Source: Ureibacillus aquaedulcis (GTDB lineage Bacteria > Bacillota > Bacilli > Bacillales_A > Planococcaceae). From it: 64,000 nt of DNA. The position numbers and the translations under genes were made by a program. The notes beneath the pieces are model-generated. The model searched no databases, was not told the DNA's origin, and was given only the letters and a program-made list of their open reading frames with translations. Location of the stretch: positions 62,001 through 126,000 of the forward strand of contig NZ_JAUHTQ010000002.1 of assembly GCF_030418165.1 (NCBI RefSeq), read 5' to 3'. Position 1 is the first letter of the stretch. Every line of letters starts with the position of its first letter. Positions 34,991 through 43,761 of this stretch are shown in pieces.

Positions 34991-35106
34991 TCTAATAAAT
35001 AATATATTCGAATACTAAGACCTATCACCTTCGATAAACAAAAGCATTCAATAAATATTTACGACACTTCTAGAATAATTATCGTATAGGTAATCAAAGG
35101 GAGATG

Positions 35107-35307
35107 ATGCGGGTGTTCATTTATAAAAAGGGGAAATAGATAGGAGCAATCTTAGCAGTAATTTGTGCTATAGGGATTGTCGGTGAAATTATGGTAGAAC
35201 AGACAGGGGATGTAGCAGAGATAAAAACGGTCCCAACTGTGCAACCTGTGGAAGTGAATTATTACAATCTTAAAACTTGTTTATCTCCCATGTGGGGTAG
35301 CTGGTAG
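35107..35307 (+). pseudogene. Small membrane-anchored protein with early stop
   Basis: MRVFIYKKGK is followed by TAG (35137-35139). The frame then continues as IGAILAVICAIGIVGEIMVE and TVPTVQPVEVNYYNLKT to a stop. A charged N-terminus, one helix and a polar tail make a typical small exported anchor. The stop disables it unless translation restarts after it. Confidence 0.4.
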
Positions 35308-35395
35308 TTCTGGAGGCATCACTTTTGGCCTAAAGTTATTATTTCAAGAATCCTCGCTAATTCTTGTTTCTACCCTTGATAATCCCGTCTTAACA

Positions 35396-35458
35396 CCACA
35401 ATCGGGCGCTTTCCTAGAAATCAGGAAAGGTCTTTTTAGTTTAAGGTCGATATTATTG
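35396..35458 (+). repeat. Dispersed palindromic repeat, copy 10
   Basis: CACAATCGGGCGCTTTCCTAGAAATCAGGAAAGGTC is followed by TTTTTAGTTTAAGGTCGATATTATTG. The left end CAATCGG and right end GATATTATTG are partly complementary. Confidence 0.75.
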
Positions 35459-35566
35459 ATGAAAGTAAACACATACTTAAATTCAATTGCGATTGTGAAG
35501 AATACACTTAAATTAACTTACAGTATAGTAAAAAAAGTAATGGGTTTTTATGGTAAACTATATAAG

Positions 35567-35695
35567 GTGGAGGGGGAGCTAATAACCATTACTGCACGCG
35601 TTATAGGGTTGCTAATTATTTTTTTGATCTATGTGATTTTGTCAGAGTTGTATTTAAAAAGAACTTTAAATATAAAGAAGTTAAAAAGAGTTTAA
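35567..35695 (+). CDS. Possible small membrane peptide
   Basis: The frame is open from 35456, but its first part is probably intergenic. GTG 35567 would give about 42 residues with one helix (VIGLLIIFLIYVILSELYL) and a basic end (KRTLNIKKLKRV). The start is not certain: the GGAGGGGGAG site lies inside the proposed N-terminus, so a start a few codons later is possible. Confidence 0.4.
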   Translation: MEGELITITARVIGLLIIFLIYVILSELYLKRTLNIKKLKRV

Positions 35696-35741
35696 TGAGT
35701 AAAGGAAGAAAAAAAGTATTTGTTTCATAGAAATCCTACTT

Positions 35742-35948
35742 ATGATTATATTTGTTGTCTGTTCATTTTATGTAGTAGCTAATATTATGGTTATTTTTCC
35801 TATATTTTTATTCTTTGCATTATTATATTCCTTTCGAGGAATTGAGGAATGGCGTGAGAAGAAAAGTGAAAAAAGTTTCTTTCATGATTGGTTATTTTCG
35901 TTAATGTTCTTGGTTATGTTTTTGTTTATGTTAATTGGAGAATTTTAA
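35742..35948 (+). CDS. Small two-helix membrane protein
   Basis: 68 residues: a hydrophobic N-terminal helix pair (IIFVVCSFYVVANIMVIFPI onward), a charged loop GIEEWREKKSEKSF, then WLFSLMFLVMFLFMLIGEF. There is no good ribosome site directly before ATG. Unknown; it lies in the run of tiny membrane genes. Confidence 0.45.
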   Translation: MIIFVVCSFYVVANIMVIFPIFLFFALLYSFRGIEEWREKKSEKSFFHDWLFSLMFLVMFLFMLIGEF

Positions 35949-36106
35949 AATAAAGATGTCTCTAGTTGAATGATAAACTAAACAATCAAGCGCGATGGTT
36001 TTAGATCAGCATTTTCCCCATTTTAAATCCCCATTTTTCAAAATGGGTTCTTAGATAGGTATTTAGTTCTATTCTAGTAAACTTTTTTAGATAGGAAGGT
36101 GTCAAA

Positions 36107-36658
36107 ATGAATATTGCAGAGGAAATCACAATTTCTCCATTAAACGATGAATTAATTGGGGACATCAATCAAACAAATGATTATTTTAAAGTGTTTGGTA
36201 AGGTTCTCCCCAGTTTTCAATCAGGAAAATGGACTTTTGAAGAGGCACTATTTGAAGTTGATGAAACTAAAGAAATTCGTTTCCCAGATGATAAACTTGA
36301 TTGGAGCCAATATATAAACCATGAAGATAAAGCTCTATTTCTAGCTTATAAGAATAATAATTGCATTGGGCAAATTAGAATAATTAAGGATTGGAATGGC
36401 TTCTGTTATATTGAAAATATCGCTGCAAAAAAGGAATTTAGAGGATATGGAATCGGGAAGTTGCTCTTAACTAAAGCGGAAGAGTGGGCAAAACAAAGAA
36501 AACTTATCGGTATGTCTCTAGAGACTCAAGATGATAATCTTGGAGCGTGCAGGTTTTATGTGAAACAAGGATTCATACTAGGTGGAGTTGACACAATGAA
36601 ACAGTCATATAATCCAAATATAGAAACCACTTTGTATTGGTATAAGTTATTCAAGTAA
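36107..36658 (+). CDS. GNAT acetyltransferase, SatA-like (streptothricin type)
   Basis: 183 residues. The GNAT fold is seen from NHEDKALFLAYKNNNCIGQI onward. Motif A is the acetyl-CoA loop AAKKEFRGYGIGKLLL (about 107-122), then GMSLETQDDNLGACRFYVKQ and GFILGGVDTM. The N-terminal part and the end ETTLYWYKLF resemble Bacillus SatA, which acetylates a lysine of the antibiotic streptothricin. Identity with SatA is inferred from pattern; another small amine may be the substrate. AGGAAGG precedes ATG. Confidence 0.8.
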   Translation: MNIAEEITISPLNDELIGDINQTNDYFKVFGKVLPSFQSGKWTFEEALFEVDETKEIRFPDDKLDWSQYINHEDKALFLAYKNNNCIGQIRIIKDWNGFCYIENIAAKKEFRGYGIGKLLLTKAEEWAKQRKLIGMSLETQDDNLGACRFYVKQGFILGGVDTMKQSYNPNIETTLYWYKLFK

Positions 36659-36686
36659 CGAAGGCTTTAGTTGAACTTAAATATTT

Positions 36687-36748
36687 AACAATTAGGCGCA
36701 ATTCTTTGTAGAATTGTGCCTTTTTCCACAATGGGCCAGATAGTTGAA
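36687..36748 (+). repeat. Dispersed palindromic repeat, copy 11 (near full length)
   Basis: AACAATTAGGCGCAATTCT and AGAATTGTGCC, then TTTTTCC and GGGCCAGATAGTTG. The outer ends AACAATTAGG and CCAGATAGTT are nearly complementary. Confidence 0.85.
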
Positions 36749-36844
36749 AAACATTATATGAAAGATTTTGAAAGCACGCTTTTGGAACCATATAATTACC
36801 ATTTAAGTCTATATAAAAAAAGGAATTATTTTGGAGGCATTATT

Positions 36845-37126
36845 ATGTGGCTAATAATAGGTCTTATTGCAATAGTAGCAACTTTTATAAATCTTTATAT
36901 GTATTCAACGGGTAAAGATTACAAGTTTGCGATGGCAATGGGGTTATCATTTACAGCATTAACACTTTCTACAGAATACAGCCTTGTATCGGAGTGGGTA
37001 AAAAAGGAAGATTGGTCACTCTTGGGTGAAGTACCTAATTACGGAAGGGCATTATGGTTTTTGACAATTGTTTCTATCTTACTAAATATAGCACCTATAT
37101 TTTTAGAACGAAAAGGTAAAAAATAA
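36845..37126 (+). CDS. Three-helix membrane protein of unknown function
   Basis: 93 residues from ATG 36845, eight bases after TTGGAGG. Helices lie at about 2-20, 28-47 and 70-86; YMYSTGKDYKFAMAMGLSFT and SEWVKKEDWSLLGEVP are loop segments. I have a memory of similar conserved hypothetical proteins in Bacilli but no function. The preceding repeat separates it from the SatA-like gene. Confidence 0.65.
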   Translation: MWLIIGLIAIVATFINLYMYSTGKDYKFAMAMGLSFTALTLSTEYSLVSEWVKKEDWSLLGEVPNYGRALWFLTIVSILLNIAPIFLERKGKK

Positions 37127-37197
37127 TTACTTATTGTCACTTCATTTATATAATATGCAATTACTGTGTAGGTCTTTATGTAAAAATAACGAGGGCT

Positions 37198-37311
37198 TTA
37201 CTTAAATAATGTTCTTACACTGTCGCGCCCTTTCACGGAGTAAGAATTGTAACGTTCAATTATTGGATTTCCGAGCGGATCGGTAATAAAAAAGGTGATT
37301 ACAGACTTAGA
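37198..37311 (-). pseudogene. Remnant of an unknown gene (C-terminal part)
   Basis: On the minus strand a 37-residue frame reads VITFFITDPLGNPIIERYNS and YSVKGRDSVRTLFK to a stop. It has no start or ribosome site and begins inside a hairpin. It looks like the last strand-helix part of an alpha/beta protein. Family not recognised. Confidence 0.35.
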
Positions 37312-37352
37312 CCATCATTTTGTTATGATTTTATTTCTAAGTCACCTTTTTT
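37288..37352. terminator. Large hairpin, terminator-like on both strands
   Basis: AAAAAAGGTGA and TCACCTTTTTT at the base, and ACTTAGA with TCTAAGT further in, enclose a loop of about 24 bases. Confidence 0.6.
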
Positions 37353-37443
37353 AGTGATTTCAACTTTTGATAATATAGGTTACTGTGATGTTTCACCAAC
37401 AGGGGATATGCTTGGGTAGTGAAAAAATAAAGGGGGATTTCAT

Positions 37444-37635
37444 TTGAAATATATTCTCATATTTATATCACTGATGGTTTTAGCTTTTATTTGTTTTAGC
37501 GTTCTAGGCTATATTTCGGGGGCTCAATCTAGTGATGAGGTTCTATTAGGTATTAGCGTTTTAGCTATCCAAAACACTGCGATCATCACCCTTTTAATAT
37601 ATCTAGTTTCCAAGCAAAATAAAAAGAGAGCTTAA
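37444..37635 (+). CDS. Two-helix membrane protein
   Basis: 63 residues from TTG, seven bases after AAAGGGGGA. ILIFISLMVLAFICFSVLGY and LAIQNTAIITLLIYLVSKQN are the two helices. The short outside loop is ISGAQSSDEV and the end is basic (KQNKKRA). No family recognised. It may be co-transcribed with the next gene, 70 bases on. Confidence 0.55.
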   Translation: MKYILIFISLMVLAFICFSVLGYISGAQSSDEVLLGISVLAIQNTAIITLLIYLVSKQNKKRA

Positions 37636-37707
37636 AATTACCTTTATTTATAACTATGATCAGTTCAATTATATATGGATAATATAATACTTTTTTGGAG
37701 GATTAAG

Positions 37708-37911
37708 ATGGAACACACATCGCCAGCTGACATTTTTGTTCTATTCACTATTTTACCTATTATTTTATATTTAGTTCTTGTTGTTTTGGCTTTTTATTTT
37801 GTAATTAAAGTAGTTAAGTTCATGAATGAAAAAACAAGATTAGACAGGGATAGAAACGATAGACTTACTGAAATTATTAAAATTCTCAATCAAGTTAAAA
37901 GCATTAAATAA
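37708..37911 (+). CDS. Membrane-anchored coiled-coil protein
   Basis: 67 residues. TTGGAGG lies eight bases before ATG 37708. One strong helix (FVLFTILPIILYLVLVVLAF) leads to a charged coiled coil TRLDRDRNDRLTEIIKILNQ. This is the plan of DUF4083-type small membrane proteins and of the two peptides at 31.8 and 32.0 kb. A repeat copy begins 14 bases after the stop. Confidence 0.6.
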   Translation: MEHTSPADIFVLFTILPIILYLVLVVLAFYFVIKVVKFMNEKTRLDRDRNDRLTEIIKILNQVKSIK

Positions 37912-37924
37912 TATTAATTTTGTT

Positions 37925-37985
37925 CAACAGTCGGGTGCTTTCCTTGAATAAGAAGAGTGACTTTATTTATGATAAGGGTCATTAA
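37925..37985 (+). repeat. Dispersed palindromic repeat, copy 12
   Basis: CAACAGTCGGGTGCTTTCCTT and AAGAAGAGTGAC, then TTTATTTATGATAAGGGTCATT. The right half is worn. Confidence 0.7.
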
Positions 37986-38506
37986 ATGAATAATGCACAT
38001 AAATTAACTGAGCTTTCTAGTGAGTTAAGTTGAGCAAATACTAGATTACCTATAATATTCAATGCTCTAGATTATAAAAGTCTAGAGCTATTTTATTGGT
38101 AAATATTTCAGAGAAAAAGCAAATCAATGTGTTATAATATTTTATAATTTGTTTATATTACTCAGATTAATGTAACAAACTGACGCGATTTTATATCAAT
38201 GATCATTGCTCCATTTCATTAGAGGACCATTTGCTGCGAAATACAGACTTGTATACATTTCATAAAGTGAACTGTCTCAATTGAGGTTTTTTTTAGATTC
38301 AATCCTATACTTAATAGGTAATCGTGAAAAAAGGAGTGTCTAAAAAACAAGGATGGATGAAATAATTACAGTATCTGTGATTGCATGATATACAGTTTTA
38401 TCTATCAATTTTCTTATGGGAAATTATCAGAAGGAGGGATTAGAAGACTAACTAGTCTAAGTAAAGGGTACAATAAAACAAATTATTTTCTATTAGGAGT
38501 TAAGAA
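37986..38506. other. Intergenic region with a hairpin
   Basis: No gene identified. GCTCTAGA and TCTAGAGC (38064-38088) with TATTTTATT form a terminator-like hairpin. CTCAATTGAG followed by eight T occurs near 38277-38295. AACAAACTGACGCGATTTT near 38175 may be a very worn repeat copy. GAAGGAGGG around 38430 precedes no open frame. Confidence 0.45.
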
Positions 38507-39946
38507 ATGCGTTTTTCAAACAAGTGGCTTTTCATCATCTTACTAGCCGTGATTTTTCTTATAAGGATCCCCCATATCGAGAATTCACCTTATGAAGTAG
38601 GAGAATCTTGGAGGCAAGCTGATACAGAATCAATGGCAAGGAATTTTGTTGAGGAGCGTTTCAATATCTTTTTTCCACAGTTGAATTATGATGGGCCATC
38701 ACCCAATTATGCACAACTAGAATTTCAGGTTACTACATTTTTAATCGCTATACTGTATAAGTTATTTGGATATCATTATGAACTTGCAAGATTGATACCC
38801 ATTTTATTCTTTACCTTTTCAGCTTGTTATTTATACTTAATAACGAAAAAATACAATTCTACTGAAGTTGCCCTGCTTACCACTTTGTTGTATGGGGTAT
38901 TTCCTTTGAACTGGTTTTTTTCTAGGGCGATAATGCCTGAATCAGCGGTACTGTTCTTCTCACTGGGAGCGCTCTATTATTTTATATCTTGGATTGAGCA
39001 GGGGAAAGCAAAAACACTAATCATGGCAACGGTAATGACCGCATTGGCGATTCTGTTAAAAATTCCAGCAATATTTATAGGGATTCCAATGTTATGGATG
39101 AGCATTGTGAAGTATAAGAGTAAAATATTTCTAAACTGGCAGCTATGGCTGTTTGCTATTTTTGCACTAGGTTTACCATTTGTTTATTTTAAATGGCTGG
39201 AAACGGTTGCCGAATTCAAATTTGTTACAGGAATCAGCTCCAAGCATATCATACCTGAGTTTGTTACTGCTGTGTTTACAAAAGAATCCCTGCAGTTCTT
39301 CTCTACTCATTTGCCGCAGTCATTTACATGGATAGGTCTAATTTTGGCGGTCATTGGCATGTTCATGTTGAAATGGAAGTCTGAATACCCGATTGTTGTT
39401 TGGGTGCTTGCCATTGTATTAGAAGTTATAACAATCGTAGCCGTAATTCAGTTTAATTATTATCTCATTTTAATTGGACCTGTCCTTGCAATTCTTGCTG
39501 GGAAAGCTCTGGGAAGCATTTGGAAGTGGAGATTTGGAAGTATTTTTGTGATAGGGGTATTGGCTATTATAATTTTTAATAGTTATTCTACTATACAACC
39601 AAAAGTTATTGAAAAAGATAATCTCTTGAAACAAGCAGAATATGTAAAAAAATATACTTCCAAGGAAGACTTGATTGTCATCGGAACCTTTTCACCGGAA
39701 CTTATAAATGCAAGTGAAAGAAAGGGGTGGAGGGCGAATATAAATTATTATGATTATATCCCTCAGGAACCTAAAGAAGAAATAGAGTACTTTATTTCAC
39801 ATGGTGCCAAATATTTTGTTCCGATTAAAGGATATATTTATGGAGATGGGGATAATGCCTATCGAAAATATCTTGATGATCATTTCATAAAAGTACAAGT
39901 AGCTGAAGATCCTGCTTACTCATTTTACCTGTTAAAAGAAAAATGA
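38507..39946 (+). CDS. GT39-type membrane glycosyltransferase
   Basis: 479 residues with about ten membrane helices. In the first outside loop EVGESWRQADTESMARNFVE has the acidic and Arg residues typical of GT39/ArnT/PMT-type enzymes that take sugar from a polyprenyl-phosphate donor. A soluble C-terminal region (about 385-479) follows the last helix. The gene converges with a GT2 polyprenyl-P-sugar synthase and an EamA-type small transporter, which could make and flip its donor. The acceptor could be a wall polymer or protein; that is inferred. Compare the B. subtilis ykcB-ykcC pair. Confidence 0.8.
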   Translation: MRFSNKWLFIILLAVIFLIRIPHIENSPYEVGESWRQADTESMARNFVEERFNIFFPQLNYDGPSPNYAQLEFQVTTFLIAILYKLFGYHYELARLIPILFFTFSACYLYLITKKYNSTEVALLTTLLYGVFPLNWFFSRAIMPESAVLFFSLGALYYFISWIEQGKAKTLIMATVMTALAILLKIPAIFIGIPMLWMSIVKYKSKIFLNWQLWLFAIFALGLPFVYFKWLETVAEFKFVTGISSKHIIPEFVTAVFTKESLQFFSTHLPQSFTWIGLILAVIGMFMLKWKSEYPIVVWVLAIVLEVITIVAVIQFNYYLILIGPVLAILAGKALGSIWKWRFGSIFVIGVLAIIIFNSYSTIQPKVIEKDNLLKQAEYVKKYTSKEDLIVIGTFSPELINASERKGWRANINYYDYIPQEPKEEIEYFISHGAKYFVPIKGYIYGDGDNAYRKYLDDHFIKVQVAEDPAYSFYLLKEK

Positions 39947-39961
39947 TAGTAAGACAAAAAC

Positions 39962-40001
39962 AAAAAACGTCATTTTCCTAGTAAGGAAAATGACGTTTTT
40001 T
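39962..40001. terminator. Bidirectional terminator
   Basis: Arms of 17 bases (39962-39978 and 39985-40001), AAAAAACGTCATTTTCC paired around TAGTAA, lie between convergent genes. Confidence 0.92.
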
Positions 40002-40018
40002 AGGTAGGGAGAAATGAA

Positions 40019-40381
40019 TTACTTATTCAGGACAATTACCCCTAAAATAATCAGTGAAACACCAATGACTTTCATTAGAGTAAATTGTTCATTAAAGAGA
40101 AAATAAGAAATAACAATCACATTAATATAGCCCAAGCTAACCATTGGATATGCATAGCTAAGGTCGGATTTTGTAAGTACTTTAATCCAAAGCAAAAAAC
40201 TCGAACCAAATAGTACAAGGCCAATGATAATTTCAGGTATTTTTACTATGCGAAAGATATCGTAAAAAAGTGAATTCCATGCTAAAGAAAGCGTCCCTAA
40301 TTTATTGGCACCTATTTTTAGTATGACTTGTCCCAAAGAACCTAGTAAAACGGAGAGCAGGATTGTAATTAGATTATTCAT
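40019..40381 (-). CDS. EamA/SMR-type small transporter (ArnE/F-like)
   Basis: 120 residues with four membrane helices. LLSVLLGSLGQVILKIGANK in helix 1 resembles the DMT/EamA motif, and YAYPMVSLGYINVIVISYFL holds the P-x-(5)-G-x3 turn of SMR-like proteins. ArnE/ArnF relatives flip undecaprenyl-phosphate sugars. ATG 40381 overlaps the end of the GT2 gene by eight bases, so the two are translated together, which supports that role. Confidence 0.8.
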   Translation of the reverse strand: MNNLITILLSVLLGSLGQVILKIGANKLGTLSLAWNSLFYDIFRIVKIPEIIIGLVLFGSSFLLWIKVLTKSDLSYAYPMVSLGYINVIVISYFLFNEQFTLMKVIGVSLIILGVIVLNK

Positions 40382-41150
40382 AATTCCCGCCTCTTTCATC
40401 TGAAAGTGGGGGTTGCTTGACTTTCGGCAATAATTTGAAATAACCCAAAATAGTTTTTCCGATTTTCATTTTACTTGCTGTTTCTTTCAGTTGATATTCT
40501 AATACCAGTGGATATTCCCCTGCTTTAACCCCAATTTTACTAAAGCGTGCTAAGATTTCAACCATGCATTCAAATCCATTTGATGTAATTAATTTATCTT
40601 GGTAACGGTCAAATGCTTTCCTGACATATCCTAGTTGATATGCTCGATATCCACAAGAATAATCCGATACATTCGGAATAGGATAAAAAAGCTTGAAAAA
40701 TAGTTTTGCTCCGCGACTATAGAACTTCCTTGATAATGAGAGACCTAATTCTTTGCCTCCTTGGGTAAAACGGGAGGCTATTACGAGATCAAGATGTTCG
40801 CTTTCGAGCTTGGAAACAAGAGATGGTATGATATTCGGGTTGTGGGTATTGTCGGCATCTAATGTAATTAGAACATCCGTGTCATCAAAATTATCCAAGC
40901 AATATTGAAATAATGTCTTCATTCCTTCCCCAAGACCTTTGTTAGCAGGATGATTTATGTAAGAAAGAAAAGGGTAGTTACTCGCATATTTTTCAAGCAC
41001 TACGCCTGTTTGGTCAGTGCTTCCATCATTCACAACCACTACATGGAATTTTCCTTCGAATGAATTATTCAGTACCACTAATTTATCCAATAGTTTTGGA
41101 AGGGCTGCTTCCTCATTATAAGCAGGAAGGCCAACAATTATTTTATTCAT
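40374..41150 (-). CDS. GT2 glycosyltransferase (polyprenyl-phosphate sugar synthase type)
   Basis: 258 residues. The GT-A domain starts IIVGLPAYNEEAALPKLLDK; VVVVNDGSTDQT binds the nucleotide, LITLDADNTHNP holds the DxD metal site, and SDYSCGYRAYQ follows. It is the soluble DPM1-like form, without the C-terminal helix pair. ATG 41150 (MNKIIVG) is chosen because AAGGA lies eight bases upstream. It probably charges undecaprenyl phosphate with one sugar for the GT39 enzyme that faces it. Confidence 0.88.
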   Translation of the reverse strand: MNKIIVGLPAYNEEAALPKLLDKLVVLNNSFEGKFHVVVVNDGSTDQTGVVLEKYASNYPFLSYINHPANKGLGEGMKTLFQYCLDNFDDTDVLITLDADNTHNPNIIPSLVSKLESEHLDLVIASRFTQGGKELGLSLSRKFYSRGAKLFFKLFYPIPNVSDYSCGYRAYQLGYVRKAFDRYQDKLITSNGFECMVEILARFSKIGVKAGEYPLVLEYQLKETASKMKIGKTILGYFKLLPKVKQPPLSDERGGNYE

Positions 41151-41801
41151 ATTTAACATCCTTAGAAACATAAAGTAATTTATTTATGCATTATTTACCC
41201 TAAAGATCCTTCTTTAACCATTACCTACAACTTTAAAGTAGGACCTTTCTGGATTTTGTTTTAAATTGTCATTTATCAATTCTTGCTATTTGTCACCAAA
41301 ATCTAGAGTTATTCTCAAAATATTATTATACAATAGATTGTTAAAATATTAAATCTAAAATTTACTTATTTATGGTTAGGCAAACCGAAGAACATTAATA
41401 ATTAATGTTTTCGCTTTTCAATAAGTGTTACCATACATAACCGTTGATATTCGCTGTAAATCAACGAAGGGGTGTTGAGACGTTAACAGTTCATTTTTTT
41501 ATTTTTTGAAATCAATGATTTCTATTTTGGTTTACAAAAACAATTTATTTTTTGCGTCCTTGCATTTCTGATTGGAAGTTACAATTCATATTTCTATAGG
41601 GGATTGCTAAGAATTTAATTTATTCTACAATCAGGCTACTCTGCAGTAAGAATTGTGCTTTTCTATATAAAAATGGCTCTATAATTGAACATTAAATTTT
41701 TAGTAGATGGAAATTTATGTTAAAATTTAAGTGACCTACTGATGAGGTTTGCTTGTTTAGTTAGAATTGATTAATAATATTTGTGGTTGTGGGAGGAATT
41801 T
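41151..41801. other. Intergenic region with a worn repeat copy
   Basis: 650 A/T-rich bases. Promoter for the GT2-EamA unit lies in the left part. At 41626-41690 CTACAATCAGGCTACTCTGC, AGTAAGAATTGTGC and TTTTCTATATAAAAATGGCTC keep the order of the dispersed repeat without a full stem. No gene found. Confidence 0.5.
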
Positions 41802-42005
41802 ATGGTTAGGTCTTTAAAAGGGCAATTCTTTCTATCTATTTTTGTTGCTATTGGTTTTCTTTATATTAATTTTACGAGCATTGAGTTTATTACTGACAAG
41901 AGGGATCCAGCTATTCGGGTATTATTTTTCTTGATCATGATTTTATCGGTGTTTAATGCAGGGCTCTATACAGAAAAATATATACAAACAAGAAAGAAGA
42001 AGTAA
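41802..42005 (+). CDS. Two-helix membrane protein
   Basis: 67 residues. GGGAGGAATTT lies before ATG 41802. Helices are GQFFLSIFVAIGFLYINF and IRVLFFLIMILSVFNAGLY, with KDKRDP-type charges between and a basic end. No family recognised. A complete repeat copy begins nine bases after the stop. Confidence 0.6.
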   Translation: MVRSLKGQFFLSIFVAIGFLYINFTSIEFITDKRDPAIRVLFFLIMILSVFNAGLYTEKYIQTRKKK

Positions 42006-42014
42006 TTCTTATTA

Positions 42015-42075
42015 AACAATCTGGCGCTTTTCTTTAATAAGGAATGTATCCCTTCCGTTTAAGGGCCAGATTGTT
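42015..42075 (+). repeat. Dispersed palindromic repeat, copy 13 (best example)
   Basis: The ends AACAATCTGG (42015-42024) and CCAGATTGTT (42066-42075) are perfect inverted repeats. Inside are CGCTTTTCTTTAATAAGGAA and ATCCCTTCCGTTTAAGGG. The outer 10-base arms show the element is a unit of about 61 bases and more than a plain terminator. Confidence 0.9.
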
Positions 42076-42412
42076 GAGGAAAACAAACGCGTTCAAGATT
42101 AAGAAGGAAGGATTACACGAACAAAGTAGGTAAGACTTGCTAGTGGAAGGAAAGACCTTTGGCGCTTTATACTAGTACTTTCTCCATTATCCAGAAAGTC
42201 CTTTGTTGCTATGCAATGGGAGTTTCTGCTATCTTAAATAAAATTTCACTAGATAGGAATCAAGCATTTATTATTAAATCCACCAGCCCCATATCCAATC
42301 GAAACATTTTGCAGCTATCTCGTGGTTGGAATTAGTATAAGTGAAAAAATGTGTTGAAAATCTTTATGTGAATCTCAGACTCTCTGTTCTTTTAATTTAA
42401 ACTTTTAATGGG
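42076..42412. other. Intergenic region
   Basis: No gene seen. GAAAGACCTTTGGCGCTTTATACTAG near 42150 may be a scrap of the repeat. Confidence 0.35.
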
Positions 42413-42838
42413 CTAGTTTGATTTATTCAATTCCTTATACAAAACATATTTTAAAGCAGAAATTTCATCTTCAGACAGTTTCCCTTCAATTTCGGATAAA
42501 ACCTCATCCTGATTAATGGAACCGTTTTGCACTTGTTCCTGAATATCAAGCAAACGATTTACGCCCACTTTTTTTATTAACACACGTGTCGCTTCTTCCT
42601 TCGTTTGGAAGGGAAGAGTTTCCGGATCTATAGTTGCTGCCTCGCTTACAATTTCTTGAACCTTCGAATCGTTCTCGATATAGGATTTTACCTCTTCTAG
42701 ATTTTCGTCATCTAAAGTAGACTCCACTTTTTCGATAATTTTTTCGGAAGCGATATTTGTCCCAAAATGCCACACAGCATAGCCAGCTGCTCCGACTAAA
42801 ACAAGTATAATAGCGGTAATTGTTATGAACTTTTTCAT
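42413..42838 (-). CDS. Membrane-anchored extracytoplasmic protein, unknown
   Basis: 141 residues from ATG 42838, seven bases after AGGAG. One N-terminal helix (FITITAIILVLVGAAGYAVW) is followed by an acidic helical domain: KIIEKVESTLDDENLEEVKS, then LPFQTKEEATRVLIKKVG and QNGSINQDEVLSEIEGKLSE. It resembles the small exported DUF-type proteins of Bacilli. It is a single gene and lies on the opposite strand from its neighbours. Confidence 0.65.
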   Translation of the reverse strand: MKKFITITAIILVLVGAAGYAVWHFGTNIASEKIIEKVESTLDDENLEEVKSYIENDSKVQEIVSEAATIDPETLPFQTKEEATRVLIKKVGVNRLLDIQEQVQNGSINQDEVLSEIEGKLSEDEISALKYVLYKELNKSN

Positions 42839-43211
42839 CAACTCACTCCTGACACTTTGAATATAGCACAACTACCCAGAAATCTCGAAGAAAAGATGTT
42901 TTCTATAATTGGTTTAAATACAATTTTTTTGAACCCTGAGCAGATAAGTTATTCACCCTACTCTTATAGATACACTTCAAACTGGGTACTTGTTCGACAA
43001 TTTGCAGCATCTCGTTATTAAGTATTTTGCCTTATTCAAATTTATGGTTATAAATGGAAGTGGAATGGATACTTTGTTAATATTAGTTTAAGCGTGGTAC
43101 TTCAATAGCAGTAGTTTTTTGAAACTTTAACTATTGCAATTTGTAATTCTTATATCTAACTTAGTAGCTAGTTAAAGATGAAGGTATTATATTTTCAGTA
43201 AGGGGAAAAAG
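42839..43211. other. Intergenic region between divergent genes
   Basis: 370 A/T-rich bases with no gene. It must hold promoters for both neighbours; none is clear enough to mark. Confidence 0.4.
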
Positions 43212-43628
43212 ATGGAACCAACAATCTTGATTGGGTTATTTTTTATTACTTTATGTATTCTTGGAACTAGTCTATTAGTTTTTCTTATCCCCAAGAAATT
43301 TAGGAGGATTGTTTGGGTTATATTGGGTATCGTTTTAATTTGTACCTATTTTTTTCAAGGAGCGCTTAGACCAATGATTATAGACCATCAAACCGAGAAA
43401 GCTATGCAAATATTAGAAGATTATTTACAGGAAAAATATCCAACAGATTCCTGGGAAATCTATGATACAGACAACTCCAAAATAGAACCTATCATATATC
43501 TTCATGTAATTTTCAATAGTGAGCCAAAAATGGTGTATGAATATACAGTTGAAGATACGGTAGTAAAGCAAGGAAGTAAATGGACTTATCAAGTCAATCG
43601 GTACGGAGGTATTAACGGAATAGTTTAG
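43212..43628 (+). CDS. Membrane protein with small external domain
   Basis: 138 residues. AGTAAGGGG precedes ATG. Two helices (LIGLFFITLCILGTSLLVFL and IVWVILGIVLICTYFFQG) are followed by a soluble part KAMQILEDYLQEKYPTDSWE and YLHVIFNSEPKMVYEYTVED, an alpha-beta-beta fold as in small DUF3139-like proteins. Function unknown. Confidence 0.6.
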   Translation: MEPTILIGLFFITLCILGTSLLVFLIPKKFRRIVWVILGIVLICTYFFQGALRPMIIDHQTEKAMQILEDYLQEKYPTDSWEIYDTDNSKIEPIIYLHVIFNSEPKMVYEYTVEDTVVKQGSKWTYQVNRYGGINGIV

Positions 43629-43663
43629 GAACTCTTTTGCAAACATAGCGTTTTTCAATGTTT

Positions 43664-43700
43664 CACAAATTGGCGCATTCCTTAAGGACGGATCATACTT
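43664..43700 (+). repeat. Dispersed palindromic repeat, copy 14 (left half)
   Basis: CACAAATTGGCGCATTCCTTAAGGACGG keeps the left end and stem; the right end is not found. Confidence 0.5.
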
Positions 43701-43761
43701 ACCATGTTTAAAATAAGTAAAATCGATTGGAAATAGTAACCAACAATAACGGGGGCTCAAA

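Noticed and set aside
31102-42075. Repeats as true integron attC sites
   Set aside because: The right end sometimes fits GTTRRRY (GTTGAGC at 31165), but the left end does not fit the inverse core, the stems have T-runs like terminators, and no integrase gene is in the window. I keep only the cassette-like arrangement as a finding.
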